DNA from: Arcuatula senhousia
Lineage: Eukaryota; Mollusca; Bivalvia; Mytilida; Mytilidae
Reading direction: 5' to 3'
Assembly (NCBI GenBank): GCA_963971305.1
Contig: CAXARO010000949.1
Location: forward strand, 62,001-126,000
Length of the DNA: 64,000 nt
Both the position numbers and the translations under genes were made by a program. Shown in pieces: positions 10,047 through 21,642 of the stretch. Position 1 is the stretch's first letter. Each line of letters opens with the position of its first letter. The notes beneath the pieces were generated by a model, which was not told the origin of the DNA, ran no database searches, and saw only the letters and a list, made by a program, of their open reading frames with translations.

Positions 10047-12967
10047 TATACGACCGCAAAAAATTTGCGGACGCATAATGGTATGATGCTGTCGTCGTCG
10101 TTGTCGTTGTCGTTGTCGTCGTCGTCGTCGTCCGTTAACTTTAGTGTATACACGATAACTTTAGTTCTAGTTATCCAAATGCAATGAAATTTGACAATGA
10201 TATTTCTTACCATTAAAGGATGGATGGGATTGATTTTGGGAGTCCCCCCTTTTTTCGTTTGGAAATTAAGGGCCAAAAGGGGCTAAAATTGTAACTTTTT
10301 TGTTTGTTCTTACAATAACTTTTTCAAAATCTTCTCCTCTGAAACTACTGAACAGAATTCAATGAAACTTGGTATGATTGATCATTAGGGTGTCCTGCAC
10401 TATAGTAATGTTTCAATTTCTGATTCGTCAAAAAACATGGCCGCCGTGGCTAAAAATAGACCAGGGGGGTCAGACTACTGTTTTTGGCTTGTAATTCAAA
10501 AAGTATAAGGGATAGATGAAATCTGATGCCACCTTACTGCTTCAGGATCAAAAGTTCTACAAAAGTCTCCATTTGGTCGAAGTTGTCAGAAGACCCCTTA
10601 TAGGGGTTACGGCCCCTTAAAGGTGAAAAATAGCATTTTTTCATGTTTTTGCCCTATAGTATGAAAATTATTGCAGATAGCAAAAAGCTGTTGCTTGCTT
10701 AATTGTTCAGCTCAATTAGCTCTTCAAAAAACTCCATACGGTCGAAGTTGTCAGATGACCCCTTATAGGGGCTACAGCCCCTAAAATAATGTTTTTTCAT
10801 GTTTTTGGCCTATGAAATGAAAACTATAGCAGGTAGAGAGAAGCTGTTGCTTGCTTAAATGTTCAGCTCATTTACACAATTAAGAATTAAATTTTGCGAC
10901 CCCCCCCCCCTTTTTCCCCTATTACGTAATTAGGGGCCAAATGGGGCCAAAATCAAAACTTTTTTATTTGTGGTCCGATTTTAAAATTTTTTTTTGCAAG
11001 TTTATTCTTGTCCGGTAGTGAATCCAAATTTGAGAATTAATTTTTGTGACCATCCCCTTTTTCACTTGTTTTGTAATTAGGGGCCAAAAGGGGCCGTAAT
11101 AAAAACTTTTATTTCTGGTTTGTTTTTGAAATTTTTTTTTGCAAGTTTATTTTTGTCAAGTAGTGAATCTAAATTTGAGAAATTATTTTTGCAACCCCAC
11201 CCCTTTTTCACCTGTTACATAATAAGGGGCCAAAAGGGGCCGAAATTGATTTTTTTTTAATTCTTGTCCAATTTTGACAATTTTTTTGCAAGAGTAGAAT
11301 ACAAAATTGAATTTTTATACGACCGCAAAAAATTTGCGGACGCATAATGGTATGATGCTGTCGTCGTCGTTGTCGTTGTCGTTGTCGTCGTCGTCGTCGT
11401 CCGTTAACTTTAGTGTATACACGATAACTTTAGTTCTAGTTATCCAAATGCAATGAAATTTGACAATGATATTTCTTACCATTAAAGGATGGATGGGATT
11501 GATTTTGGGCGTCCCCCCTTTTTTTGTTTAGAAATTAAGGGCCAAAAGGGGCCAAAATTGCAACTTTTTTGTTTGTTCTTACAATAACTTTTTCAATTCT
11601 TCTCCTCTGAAACTACTAAACAGAATTTAATGAAACTTGGTATGATTGATCATTAGGGTGTCCTGCACTATAGTAATGTTTCGATTTCTGATTCGTCAAA
11701 AAACATGGCCGCCGTGGCTAAAAATAGACCATGGGGGTCAGACTACTGTTTTTGGCTTGTAATTCAAAAAGTATAAGAGATAGATGAAATCTGATGCCAC
11801 CCTACTGCTTCAGGATCAAAAGTTCTACAAAAGTCTCCATTTGGTCGAAGTTGTCAGAAGACCCCTTATAGGGGTTACGGCCCCTTAAAGGTGAAAAATA
11901 GCATTTTTTCATGTTTTTGCCCTATAGTATGAAAATTATTGCAGATAGCAAAAAGCTGTTGCTTGCTTAATTGTTCAGCTCATTTAGCTCTACAAAAAAC
12001 TCCATAGGGTCGAAGTTGTCAGATGACCCCTTATAGGGGCTACAGCCCCTAAAATAATGTTTTTTCATGTTTTTGGCCTATGAAATGAAAACTATAGCAG
12101 GTAGAGAGAAGCTGTTGCTTGCTTAAATGTTTAGCTCATTTACACAATTAAGAATTAATTTTTGCGACCCCCCCTTTTTCCCCTATTAGGTAATTAGGGG
12201 CCAAATGGGGCCAAAATCGAAACTTTTTTTATTTTTGGTCCGATTTTGAATTTTTTTTTGCAAGTTTATTCTTGTCAGGTAGCCAATCCAAATTTGAGAA
12301 TTAATTTTTTTGACCATCCCCTTTTTCACTTGTTATGTAATTAGGGGCCAAAAGGGGCCGTAATCAAAACTTTTTCAATTTCTGGTTTGTTTTTGAAATT
12401 TTTTTTTGCAAGTTTCTTTTTGTCAAGTAGTGAATCCAAATTTGAGAAATTATTTTTGCAACCCCACCCCTCTTTCACCTGTTACATAATAAGGGGCCAA
12501 AAGGGGCCGAAATTGATTTTTTTAAAATTCTAGTTACTGTTATGTTATTAGGCACCAAAAGGGACCAAAATTGTAACTTTTTTATTTCTGGTCTGATTTT
12601 AAAAATTTTTATTACAATTTCATCCTTGCCAAGTAGCAATTCTAAATTTAAGAATAAATTTTTGCGACCCCTACCTTTTTTTCGCTCATAACCAAAGGGG
12701 CCGTAATCATAATTTAAAAAAATTTCTGCTTCAATTTTTCATTGTTTCCCCAAACATTATTCTTTTCAAGAGTAGAATACAAAATTGAAAATTTATATTT
12801 TTACCCCCTGGGTCGAAAGTCCATCAGAGAAGCATGTGTCAAAAATCTTTGTCAGTCCACCATGGGCTGCATGTGTCCAGAGCAATAGACTATCCATATT
12901 GGGCCTAAAATGTACAGGGTTCAACATGTTGCGGTCGTATCATGCTGCGCTCGGCGAAGCTTTTTAT
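10047..12967 (+). mobile_element. TATACGACCGC...GCGGTCGTA element with a 1269-bp internal tandem duplication
   Basis: The family A phrase TTCATGTTTTT|GCCCTATAG is interrupted by this block. It starts TATACGACCGCAAAAAATTTGCGG (a hairpin) and ends with GCGGTCGTATCATGCTGCGC. The start recurs at 11316, and the following kilobase is repeated with few differences, including a (GTC)n tract and GTGTATACACGATAACTTTAG, giving a period of 1269 bp. Several AAGGGGCCAAAAGGGGCC words occur. It also contains units shared with family A, so the two families exchange or share sequence. No gene is seen. Confidence 0.65.
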
Positions 12968-14600
12968 TGCCCTATAGAATGAAAACTATTGCAGATAGAG
13001 AAAAGCTGTTGCTTGCTAAAATGTTTAGCTTATTAAGCTCTACAAAAGTCTCAATTGGGTCGAAGTTGTCAGATGACCCCTATTAGGGGTTATGGCCCTT
13101 TTAAGGTCAAAAACAGCCTTTTTTCATGTTTTTGCCCTATAGAATGAAACTATTGCAGAAAGAGAAAAGCTGTTGCTTGCTAAAATGTTCAGCTCATTAA
13201 GCTCTACAAAAGTCTCCATTGGGTAGAAGTTGTCAGATGACCCTTGATAGGGGTTATGGCCCTTTAAAGGTCATAAATAGTGTTTTTTCATGTATTTGTC
13301 CTATAGAATAAAAACTATATAGCAGATAGAGAAAAGCTGTTGCTTGCTTAAATGTTCAGCTCATTAAGCTCTACAAAAGTTTTCATAAAGTCGAAGTTGT
13401 CAGATGACCCCTTATAGGGGTTACAGCCCCTTAAAGGCCCAAAAATAGTGTTTTTGGCCTATAGAATGAAAACTATTGCAGATAGAGAAAAGGTGTTGCT
13501 TGCTGAAATGTTTAGCTCATTAAGCTCTACAAAAGTCTCCATTGGGTTGAATTTGTCAGATGACCCCTAATAGGGGTTATGGCCCTTTTAAGGTCAAAAA
13601 CAGCGTTTTTTCATGTTTTTGCCCTATAGAATGAAAACTATTGCAGATAGAGAAAAGCTGTTGCTTGCTAAAATGTTCAGCTCATTAAGCTCTACAAAAG
13701 TCTCCATAGGGTCAAAGTTGTCAGATGACCCCTTAAAGGCCAAAAAATAGTTTATTTGCCCTATAGAATAAAAACTATTGCAGATAGAGAAAAGCTGTTG
13801 CTTGCTTAAATGTTCAGCTCATAAGCTCTACAAAAGTCTCCATAAGGTCGAAGTTGTCAGATGACCCCTTATAGGGGTTAAAGGCCAAAAAATAGTGTTT
13901 TTGGCCTATAGAATGAAAACTATTGCAGATAAAGAAAAGCTGTTGCTTGCTTAAATGTTCAGCTCATTTAGCTCTACAAAAGTCTCCATAGGGTCGAAGT
14001 TGTCAGATGACCCCTTATACGGGTTACAGCCCTTAAAGGCCAAAAAATAGTGTTTTTGGCCTGTAGAATGAAAACTATGGTAGATAAAGAAAAGCTGTTG
14101 CTTGCTTAAATGTTCAGCTCATTTAGCTCTACAAAAGTCTCCATAGGGTCGAAGTTGTCAGATGACCCCTCATAGGGTTACAGCCCCTTAAAGGTAAAAA
14201 AATAGTGTTTTTGGCCTTTAGAATGAAAAATATTGCAGATAAAGAAAAGCTGTTGCTTGCTTAAATGTTCAGCTCATTTAGCTCTACAAAAGTCTCCATA
14301 AGGTCAAAGTTGTCAGATGACCACTTATAGGGGTTACAGCCTCCTTAAAGGCGAAAAATAGTGTTTTTGGTCTATAGAATGAAGACTTTTGAAGATAGAG
14401 AAAAGCTGTTGCTTGCTTAAATGTTCAGCTCATTTAGCTCTACAAAAGTCTCCATAAGGTCAAAGTTGTCAGATGACCACTTATAGGGGTTACAGCCTCC
14501 TTAAAGGCGAAAAATAGTGTTTTTGGCCTATAGAATGAAGACTTTTGAAGATAGAGAAAAGCTGTTGCTTGCTTAAATGTTCAGCTAATTTAGCTCTACT
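12968..14600 (+). repeat. Tandem array of about ten ~155-bp units
   Basis: Each unit contains AGAATGAAAACTATTGCAG, GAGAAAAGCTGTTGCTTGCT, TTCAGCTCATTTAGCTCTAC, AAAAGTCTCCAT, GAAGTTGTCAGATGACCCC and TTATAGGGGTTACAGCCCCTTAAAGG. CCCCTTATAGGGG and GGGGTTACAGCCCC can each form a small hairpin. The array ends in a family A right terminus at 14636. The same unit recurs at 20700-21560, 41750-42000 and, reversed, 49800-50720. Confidence 0.8.
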
Positions 14601-15123
14601 CAGGTGAGCGATTCAGGCTCCTGGGAGCCTCTTGTTTGCAAATAACTAAAAAACAGTCACAGATATCAATATTTTTATAGGGGAACAAAATTGATCAGCA
14701 TCTCAAAATCTACCTACCCTGAATTTTTTCAAAAGATTCAAAAACGCATGTAGGAGTTATGGCCCTTTTTAGCTCACCTGACCCGAAGGGTCATGTGAAC
14801 TATTGTCGTCACTTGGCGTCCGTCGTCCGTCAACTTTTTCAAACGTTAACTCCTCTGACACCATAAGTTCAATCACAACCAAACTTTTTATAGTTGTTCA
14901 TTAGCATTCGGTGCTTACAACTGATGTGGGGATTTTTGATATGTCGAAAAACATGGCCGCCGTGGCTAAAAATAGAACATTGGGGTAAATTGCAGTTTTT
15001 TGCAAATAACTCAAAATCGGTTACAGATATCAAAATTCTGGCATAGGGTAGAAGTGACCAGCATGACAAGATCTACCTGCCCTGAAATTTTCATGAAGAT
15101 CCAACAACCCATGTAGGAGTTAT

Positions 15124-15319
15124 CAGTGTTTTTGTTGGCTTTTTTCAAAACAGCCCCCTCCTGTATATTTTGGGAAGAAAAATAGCAAAAAATTGGTATT
15201 TGGGAACCAAAAATAGGGGGGTAAACCAGTGATTTTGGGAATTTGTCATGATTTTGAAATAAATTTACCAGGGGAAACAGCCTATATTCGGAGGTAAAAT
15301 AAAGCAAACAAAAACACTG
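15124..15319. mobile_element. CAGTG...CACTG MITE with 5-bp target duplication GTTAT
   Basis: A 196-bp insertion splits the family A phrase GTAGGAGTTATTGCCC. It begins CAGTGTTTTTGTTGGCTT and ends AAGCAAACAAAAACACTG (inverted). GTTAT is present on both sides (15119-15123 and 15320-15324) but only once in uninterrupted copies. Ends and 5-bp duplication fit a hAT-related non-autonomous element. Confidence 0.75.
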
Positions 15320-15705
15320 GTTATTGCCCTTTTTCTGAATTTTTTATGATTTTTGCACTTTTGAAGCTCAATATCTTGAAAACTAAATAAGATATGTGAG
15401 AAATTTAAATTGCATAGTGTTAAGCACATCAAGATCTACAAATTTTGTCACAGGGCAACGTTGTCAGACTAACCGTTTTTGCAGTTATTCCCCTTAGAAT
15501 GTCAAAAATGACTGTATTTTCTTATTATATCAAAAATGTTAACTCCTCTGACACCATTAATGTAATTTGTTTCTTACTTGGTACAGCTGTTTATTAGCAT
15601 TTGGTGCATAGAACTGATGTGGGGATTTTTGATTCGTCAAAAAACATGGCCACCATGGCTAAAAAATAGAAATGGGGTAAATTGTAGTTGATTTTTTGCA
15701 ATTTT

Positions 15706-16745
15706 TACCTGCGTCGCCGAAGGAGAAAGCAGGTCTAGTAGTCGGGTCACTCTGTCCGTCCGTCCGTCCGTCCGTCCGTCTGTCTGTCTGTCCGTCCGTC
15801 CCGCTATGGGGTGCCTGTTTTGTGTAATCTGAATCTCAAAAACCAAACACTAGATCTCTCTGAAATTTTACATAGTGATTACAGATATATTGAAGATGTG
15901 CACCTCCCCTTTTGGGGTCATTTTATAATTCCGTTTAGAAATTAGGGGCCCAAAAGGGGCCAAAAAAGTGACTTTTTAATTTTTTTCCACAATAACTTTT
16001 GTTCTGGTTGACCAAATGCTATGAAACTTTACAGTAATGTTACTTACTATAAAAGGAAGGGTTAGGCTGATTTTGGGTGTCCCCTCTTTTTTCGTTTAGA
16101 AATTAGGGGCCCTAAAGGGGGCCAAAAAAGTGGCTTTTAAAATTTTTTCCACAATAACTTTTGTTCTGGTTGACCAAATGCTATGAAACTTAAAAGTAAT
16201 GTTACTTACCATAAAAGGAAGGGTTGGGCTGATTTTGGGTGTCCCCTCTTTTTTTGTTTAGAAACTAAGGGCCCTAAAGGGGCCAAAAGAGCAACTTTTT
16301 TATTTGTTTCCAATAACTTTTGTTCTGGTTGACCAAATGCTATGAAACTTTACAGTAGTGTTGCTCACCATAGATTAAAGGGTGGGGATGATTTTGGGTG
16401 TCCAATCTCTTTTTGTTTAGGAACGAGGGGCCCAAAAGGGGCAAAAATGTGACATTTTTCATTTATGGTCCGATTTAGAAAATTTTTTTTACAAGTTAAT
16501 TTTGGTCATATATTGGATACAAAATGGAGGATAAAAATTTTTCTTGACCCACCTTTTCTGATTAACAATAAGGGGACCAAAAGGGGAAAAAAATAGAAAC
16601 TATTTTTTGTCTATTTTTACAATATTGGGTGGCATGTGACAAATATGCTTTGTAAGTCCACCATAGGATGCAAGTGTCAAAATATTTTGACTGTCCATAT
16701 TGGGCCTAGAATGTACAGGGTTCAACGTTTTGCCGTGCGATGCAG
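15706..16745. mobile_element. TTACCTGCGTCGCCGAAGG repeat with (GTCC)n tract
   Basis: Starts near TTTTTACCTGCGTCGCCGAAGG, then a (GTCC/GTCT)n microsatellite at about 15745-15800. Three related units of about 190 bp follow, each with AACTTTTGTTCTGGTTGACC, AAATGCTATGAAACTTTACAG and AGGGGCCCAAAAGGGGCC. The end is near GTGCGATGCAGGG. The right boundary is uncertain. It has no coding capacity. Confidence 0.5.
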
Positions 16746-16924
16746 GGCCAGACATCGATTGGTCTTGTTTCTAAACGAGCTGAAATAAAGTAAATTCTTT
16801 TTATGGTATAGTTTGTACAAAAATGATCTACCATCTGCAAAAAATTTTTGGAAAATCGGATTTGTGGTTTTATTTTAGCCAATAAAATCTGAAAAAAGGG
16901 AGATAATCCGTCACCCTTTTCCTG

Positions 16925-17150
16925 CCTAAAATTAAACTTTGTTTGATTTGGATGATTGATTGATTGTTGTTGGCTTATTGTCCCGTCGGCGATATTGCAG
17001 CCATCATCGGGACAAAAACAAGATATTATAACTGAATAAAATTTAATATAAAACAAAGTCAAAAGACCGAAACTAAAACAAAATTATAACTAATAAATAA
17101 ATAAAAAGTAGACACTAAAACAAAGTTAGTAAAAGATAAAACTACATTGA
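16925..17150. repeat. Repeat fragment with GATTGATTGTTGTTGGCTTATTGTCCCG
   Basis: The phrase TGATTGATTGTTGTTGGC, followed by TTATTGTCCCGTCGGCGATATTGCAGCCATCATCGGGAC (able to fold on CCCGTC/GACGGG-like arms), resembles dispersed mollusc repeats as I remember them. An A-rich region follows. Family and boundaries are unknown. Confidence 0.35.
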
Positions 17151-17206
17151 TAATTTATTTATGATTTATTTATAAGGTATTAGTGGTATGGCAAGTTCAT
17201 TTTCAG

Positions 17207-18326
17207 CAGGCCTGGGGTAATGCAAATGCGTAATGCAAATGCATTGTAATCATTACATTTTTTCGGGTAATGCAAAGTAATGTGTAATGCACAATTTTTG
17301 CATTACATGTAATGGAATGTAATGCATTAAATATGTAAAAAATATGTAATGCACTCATTACATTGCATTATTTCTTTTATATTGTACATTTTTAATGAGT
17401 AAAAAAATAATAAATAGTCTTTGATAACAATTATAAGATTTAAACAGAATATTGTCAATCAATCCCTTAATCCAATAATAATCATTTAATAATACAACTA
17501 TTGACCTTTTTCATGTTTTTCTTATACAGTCTCCTCAGGCATTCCTTTTACAAAAAATTTTGAGTATCTTATGTACAATTCTTAGCTGAATGTGAGTTGT
17601 TTTTCAAAGTGAGTTTCTTTTACTCTAAAATAATGTTTGTCATTGTTGGTTGAGATTTTGAACAGTAACCATGAGCATATTATACAGCTGTAAGATTTAC
17701 CAAATAGTTTACCACAAGACCCACAAGAACATTTTAAGGCTAAATGCAGACACTGTCCAGCCAGTATACACCTGGATGCAATTTAAGAGAGCCAAAAACA
17801 AACTTCAAAACATGCCATGTATATTATCATTATATACATGTATTATACTTTTTAATAAAAAAAAGGTTTTTATTGCTTAAAGTGAGCACTATGCCACAAG
17901 GCACTGATTTAGGTCTATATACATGTATAGTATAGCAAGAAAAATTGAAAATATCCTATTCAAAAATAAAAAATAAAATCTTCTAAAATGCACTTAAAAT
18001 AGCTTTATTTGAAATCACCTACTTGGTGTTTGCCCCAGGGCATATACAATGGCATGATTATTATACTAATTTGTTTTTATAACAATTAGATTTGTTCATT
18101 AAAAATATGTTTATAAAGTGCTTTATTTCAATAATAATGTTGATTGTGCATCAAAATGTAATTATAATTACATGTGTAATGCAATGCATTACACTTAAGC
18201 AAAGTAATGGTAATGTAATGCATTACAGAAAGAGAAAAAAGTAATGATAATGTAATGTAATGCTTGAAATTGTAAAGTAATGGTAATGTAATGCATTACT
18301 TTTTATTGTTAATGACCCCAGGCCTG
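17207..18326. mobile_element. Non-autonomous hAT-like element, 1120 bp, 8-bp target duplication ATTTTCAG
   Basis: The element begins CAGGCCTGGGGTAATGC and ends ATGACCCCAGGCCTG (inverted 12 bp). It is flanked by perfect 8-bp direct repeats ATTTTCAG at 17199-17206 and 18327-18334. Both subterminal regions are dense in GTAATGCATTAC / AATGTAATG words, which can pair with each other. An 8-bp duplication with CAG...CTG ends is diagnostic of the hAT superfamily. The interior has no long frame, so the transposase must be supplied elsewhere. Confidence 0.85.
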
Positions 18327-19295
18327 ATTTTCAGTATCGAAGATTTTTTATCGTCGACCATTTTCAAAATGGCTGCCATTTTCCCGCCCAAAAATACTTG
18401 CTCTGATTTTGATAAAAATTGGTATATATGGTAATAGTGATATGCAGAGTTCAATTTTGGTATCGAAAATTTTTTATTGTTGGCTATTTCCTAAATTAGC
18501 AGTCATTTCCAGCCAAAACTTAAACTTGATCTGATTTTGATGGTCTGCCATTTTCCGACCGAAAATTAAACTTGCTCCGTTTTTGATGAAAATTTATTTA
18601 TAAGGTAATAGTGGTATGCCGAGTTCATTGGTGGCAAAAAATCAGGTGAGCGATTCCGGCTCCTGGGAGCCTCTTGTTCTGAATTTTTTGTGAATTTTGC
18701 ACTTATTTTGCTCTTTCTCTTGAAAACTATCAAATATATTTTAGAAATTTAAATTGCATATTGCTCAGCAAATCAGTATCTACAAATTTATGTAACTTCA
18801 TCAACGTTTTAGTCAGGTGAGCGATTCAGGCTCCTGGGAGCCTCTTGTTCTGGATTTTTTCCAAATTCTGCAATTATTTAACCCTCTATCATGAAAACTG
18901 TACAAGATATCTGAAAAATTTAAATTGCATATGATTAAGCACATCAAGTTCTACAAATAATATAATTGAGTCAAAGTCCTATGACCATTCTTTGTAGGAG
19001 TTTTTACACTTAAAGTGTCAAATCGACCATTTTCAGTGTTTTTTATCCCACTTTTCAAACGTACCTCCTCTCACATCATTATGCTATACGAGATACATTT
19101 GTATTTAAAAAACTTAAATTGCATGCTGTTAAGCACCATAATTTGTTTAAAATTAGTGTATCTTTGTAGATCAGGTGAGCAATTCAGGCTCCTGGGAGCC
19201 TCTTGTTTAATTTTGGCCTTAGTGAATATGACTCATTAATGAGATTGGCGAACAACCTTATAGAAACATAACATAGTTTCCATTATTTATTGTAG

Positions 19296-20008
19296 AAGTT
19301 GAATGCTACATCGCAGACTTCATTGCGGCCATGAAAACAGATTTTGAGAATGGTGAAGCCAAAGAATGGTTAAAGAGTTTGGTTGAAATGCTAATGGAAA
19401 GTGATGATCTGTCAGAATGGAGAGTGAAGTGTCAGGCACCACCTCTACATTCCAAAACCAATGTCTATCTTGAAACCATAATTGGGTATATTGAGAATCA
19501 GGCTACCATGGATAAGTTTAATGCATCATTTAAGTGCCCAACTCTAAACTCCAGCTCATCAGAAATGTCAGTTTTATCATTGGACATGTTAAGCATCACA
19601 AGTTCAGGGGATGTAGTTCCAGATTTGTTTGTTGCCTTGCCTGAACACCCTGGTGTTTTTCCATTGGTAGTTGAAATGAAACCAGGAAGATACCGATCTG
19701 AGGGTGAATTTCAGAACATAAAACAAATGCTTACAAAAATGTTTTATCAAGATGTCATCTTTGGCTTAGTTATTACCTCAAGGGGATATAGAATGTCATT
19801 CATTAGGAAGAACACAGATACATTACATTACTCAAGCACTCGTTTTCAATATTTCACTGATAAACGAAAAGGTCATGATCGCAAACTTGAAATCAGTAGT
19901 CTTAATAAGTTGTATTCTTTTATTTATGGCATCCTAAAATGGTCAAGAAAAACAAAATGTAACTTACCAACAGTGTCAGTGAATGATTCAGTATCAAAGG
20001 AGACATGA
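19296..20008 (+). CDS. Exon 3 of nuclease-like gene: putative PD-(D/E)XK fold protein
   Basis: The acceptor TTTATTGTAG precedes AA|GTT, which completes the phase-1 codon left by exon 2; the exon runs to a TGA at 20006-20008. The joined protein is about 385 residues. Near residues 255-277 the sequence reads GDVVPDLF, then 16 residues on, LVVEMKPG: an Asp (about D258) and an E-x-K (about E275, K277) on two predicted beta strands. A helix with a Gln follows (FQNIKQML, about Q288), then a hydrophobic strand (VIFGLVIT). This order is the signature of the restriction-endonuclease-like nuclease superfamily. That fold is known for DNA cleavage and repair, so nuclear action on DNA is possible, but function is inference. 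No partner domain, signal peptide or membrane segment is visible. I do not recognise the family; it may be a host gene or a domesticated transposon gene. The 14.6-kb upstream intron consists of nested repeats. Confidence 0.7.
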
Positions 20009-20127
20009 CATGTCATGATGAAATTAAATTAAATTAAACTAAAAAAAAAATTTAAAAATGTTTTTTTTGGTGATTGTTTTTTATTTTCTCCAACATTGTA
20101 CCTAAATTCAGACATTTTTTTTTTTTA

Positions 20128-20133
20128 AATAAA
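20128..20133 (+). terminator. Polyadenylation signal AATAAA of nuclease-like gene
   Basis: An AATAAA lies 120 bp past the stop codon of exon 3 in a T/A-rich 3'UTR, the expected place for the poly(A) signal. A-rich sequence is common here, so chance occurrence is possible. Confidence 0.5.
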
Positions 20134-20315
20134 GGAAAAAAAACTATGAGAATCAGTGATAATATTTACTTCTGTTTCCTTCCAAATAGACTTTAATACT
20201 TAAATGTATACATTTTAATACAATTAAAATAAAAAAAATACATCAGTCAAGAAAATTTAGAAGCACTTTGACTTTTTAAACAACTAAAAATCACAATCCC
20301 AATTTTATTTTTATT

Positions 20316-21642
20316 AGCTCACCTGGACCGAAGGTCCATGTGAGCTATTACCATCACTTGGCGTCCGTCGTCGTCGTCTGTCGTCGTCGTCGTCTGTTAA
20401 CAATTTTTCAAAAATCTTCTCCTCTGAAACTACTGAACAGAATTTAATGAAACTTGGTATGAATGATCCTTAGGGTGTCCTGCACCAAACTTGTGTTTCA
20501 ATTTTTGATCCGTCAAAAAACATGGCCACCGTTACTAAAAATAGACCAGGGGGGTCAGACTACTGTTTTTGGCTTGTAAATCAAAAAGTATAAGAGATAG
20601 ATGAAATCTGATGCCACGCTACTGCTTCAGCATCAAAAGTTCTACAAAAGTCTCCAAAGTTGTCAGATGATCCCTAATAGGAGTTACAGCCCCTTAAAGG
20701 TAAAAAAAAGGGTTTTTGCATGTTTTTGGCCTATAGAATGAAAATTATTGTAAATAGAGAAAAGCTGTTGCTTGCTTAAATGTTCAGCTCATTTAGCTCT
20801 ACAAAAGTCTCCATAGGGTCGAAGTTGTCAGATGACCCCTTATAGGGGTTACAGACCCTTTAAGGCAAAAAATAGTGTTTTTTGGCCTATAGAATGAAAA
20901 CTATTGCAAATAGAGAAAAGCTGTTGCTTGCTTAAATGTTCAGCTCATTTAGCTCTACAAAAGTCTCCATAAGGTCAAAGTTGTCAGATGATCCCTGATA
21001 GGGGTTACAGCCCCTTAAAGGTGAAAAATAGCGTTTTTGCATGTTTTGGGTCTATAGAATGAAAACTATTGTAGATACAGAAAAGCTGTTGCTTGCTTAA
21101 ATGTTCAGCTCATTTAGCTCTACAAAAGTTTCCATAGGGTCAAAGTTGTCAGATGACCCCTTATAGGGGTTACAGCCCCTTAAAGGCGAAAAATAGTGTT
21201 TTTGGCCTATAGAATGAAATTGTTGCAGATAGAGAAAAGTTGTTGCTTGCTAAAATGTTCAGCTCATTAAGCTCTACAAAAGTCATCATAGGGTCAAAGT
21301 TGTCAGATGATCCGTTATAGGGGTTACAGCCCCTTAAAGGCAAAAATAGTGTTTTTGGCTTAAAGAATGAAAACTATTGCAGATAAAGAAAAGCTGTTGC
21401 TTGCTTAAATGTTCAGCTCATTTAGCTCTACAAAAGTCTCCATATGGTTGAAGTTGTCTGATAACCCCTTATAGGGGTTACAGCCCCTTAGTGTTTTTTG
21501 ATTATTCAGAATGAAAGCAATTGCAAATAGAGAAAAGATTTTTCATGCTTATAAACATTCAGCTCATTTAGCTATACAAAAGTCTTTATAGGGTTGACAT
21601 CAAGACCAGGTGAGCGATTCAGGCTCCTGGGAGCCTCTTGTT
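20316..21642 (+). mobile_element. Family A element, apparently full length (plus orientation)
   Basis: Both hairpin ends are present: AGCTCACCTGGACCGAAGGTCCATGTGAGCT at the left and CAGGTGAGCGATTCAGGCTCCTGGGAGCCTCTTGTT at the right, 1327 bp apart. A (GTC)n tract lies near the left end and about five 155-bp units follow. It lies just past the poly(A) signal of the nuclease-like gene. Its nearest counterpart is the minus-strand copy at 49751-51072. Confidence 0.8.

Larger units (their letters stand above)
6392..19207 (+). mobile_element. Nested block of 'family A' hairpin-ended repeats filling intron 2
   Basis: Four left ends (AGCTCACCTKACCCGAAG, starting at about 6392, 8213, 8275 and 14771) and five right ends (CAGGTGAGCGATTCAGGCTCCTGGGAGCCTCTTGTT-like, ending at about 9715, 14636, 18678, 18849 and 19207) lie in the same orientation. 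This is the pattern expected from elements inserted into one another. Each left end can fold (AGCTCACCTGACCC pairs with GGGTCATGTGAGCT), and each right end has a GGCTCC-TG-GGAGCC hairpin. CAGGTGAGC at the right is also the complement of GCTCACCTG at the left. Interiors repeat the words ACTCCTCTGACACCATAAGTCC, ACCAAACTTGGTATAG and AACATGGCCGC. No transposase was seen. A Helitron-like origin is possible (on the minus strand a hairpin precedes a terminal GAGCTAA) but unproven. Confidence 0.75.

Noticed and set aside
10046..10276. Poly-Asp frame (DDDDDNDNDND)
   Set aside because: Translation of the (GTC)n tract in a repeat; the same happens in the duplicate at 11316.
12968..14600. CRISPR-like array or coding tandem repeats
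   Set aside because: Units are ~155 bp without short spacers, carry stop codons in all frames, and recur inside dispersed family A elements.
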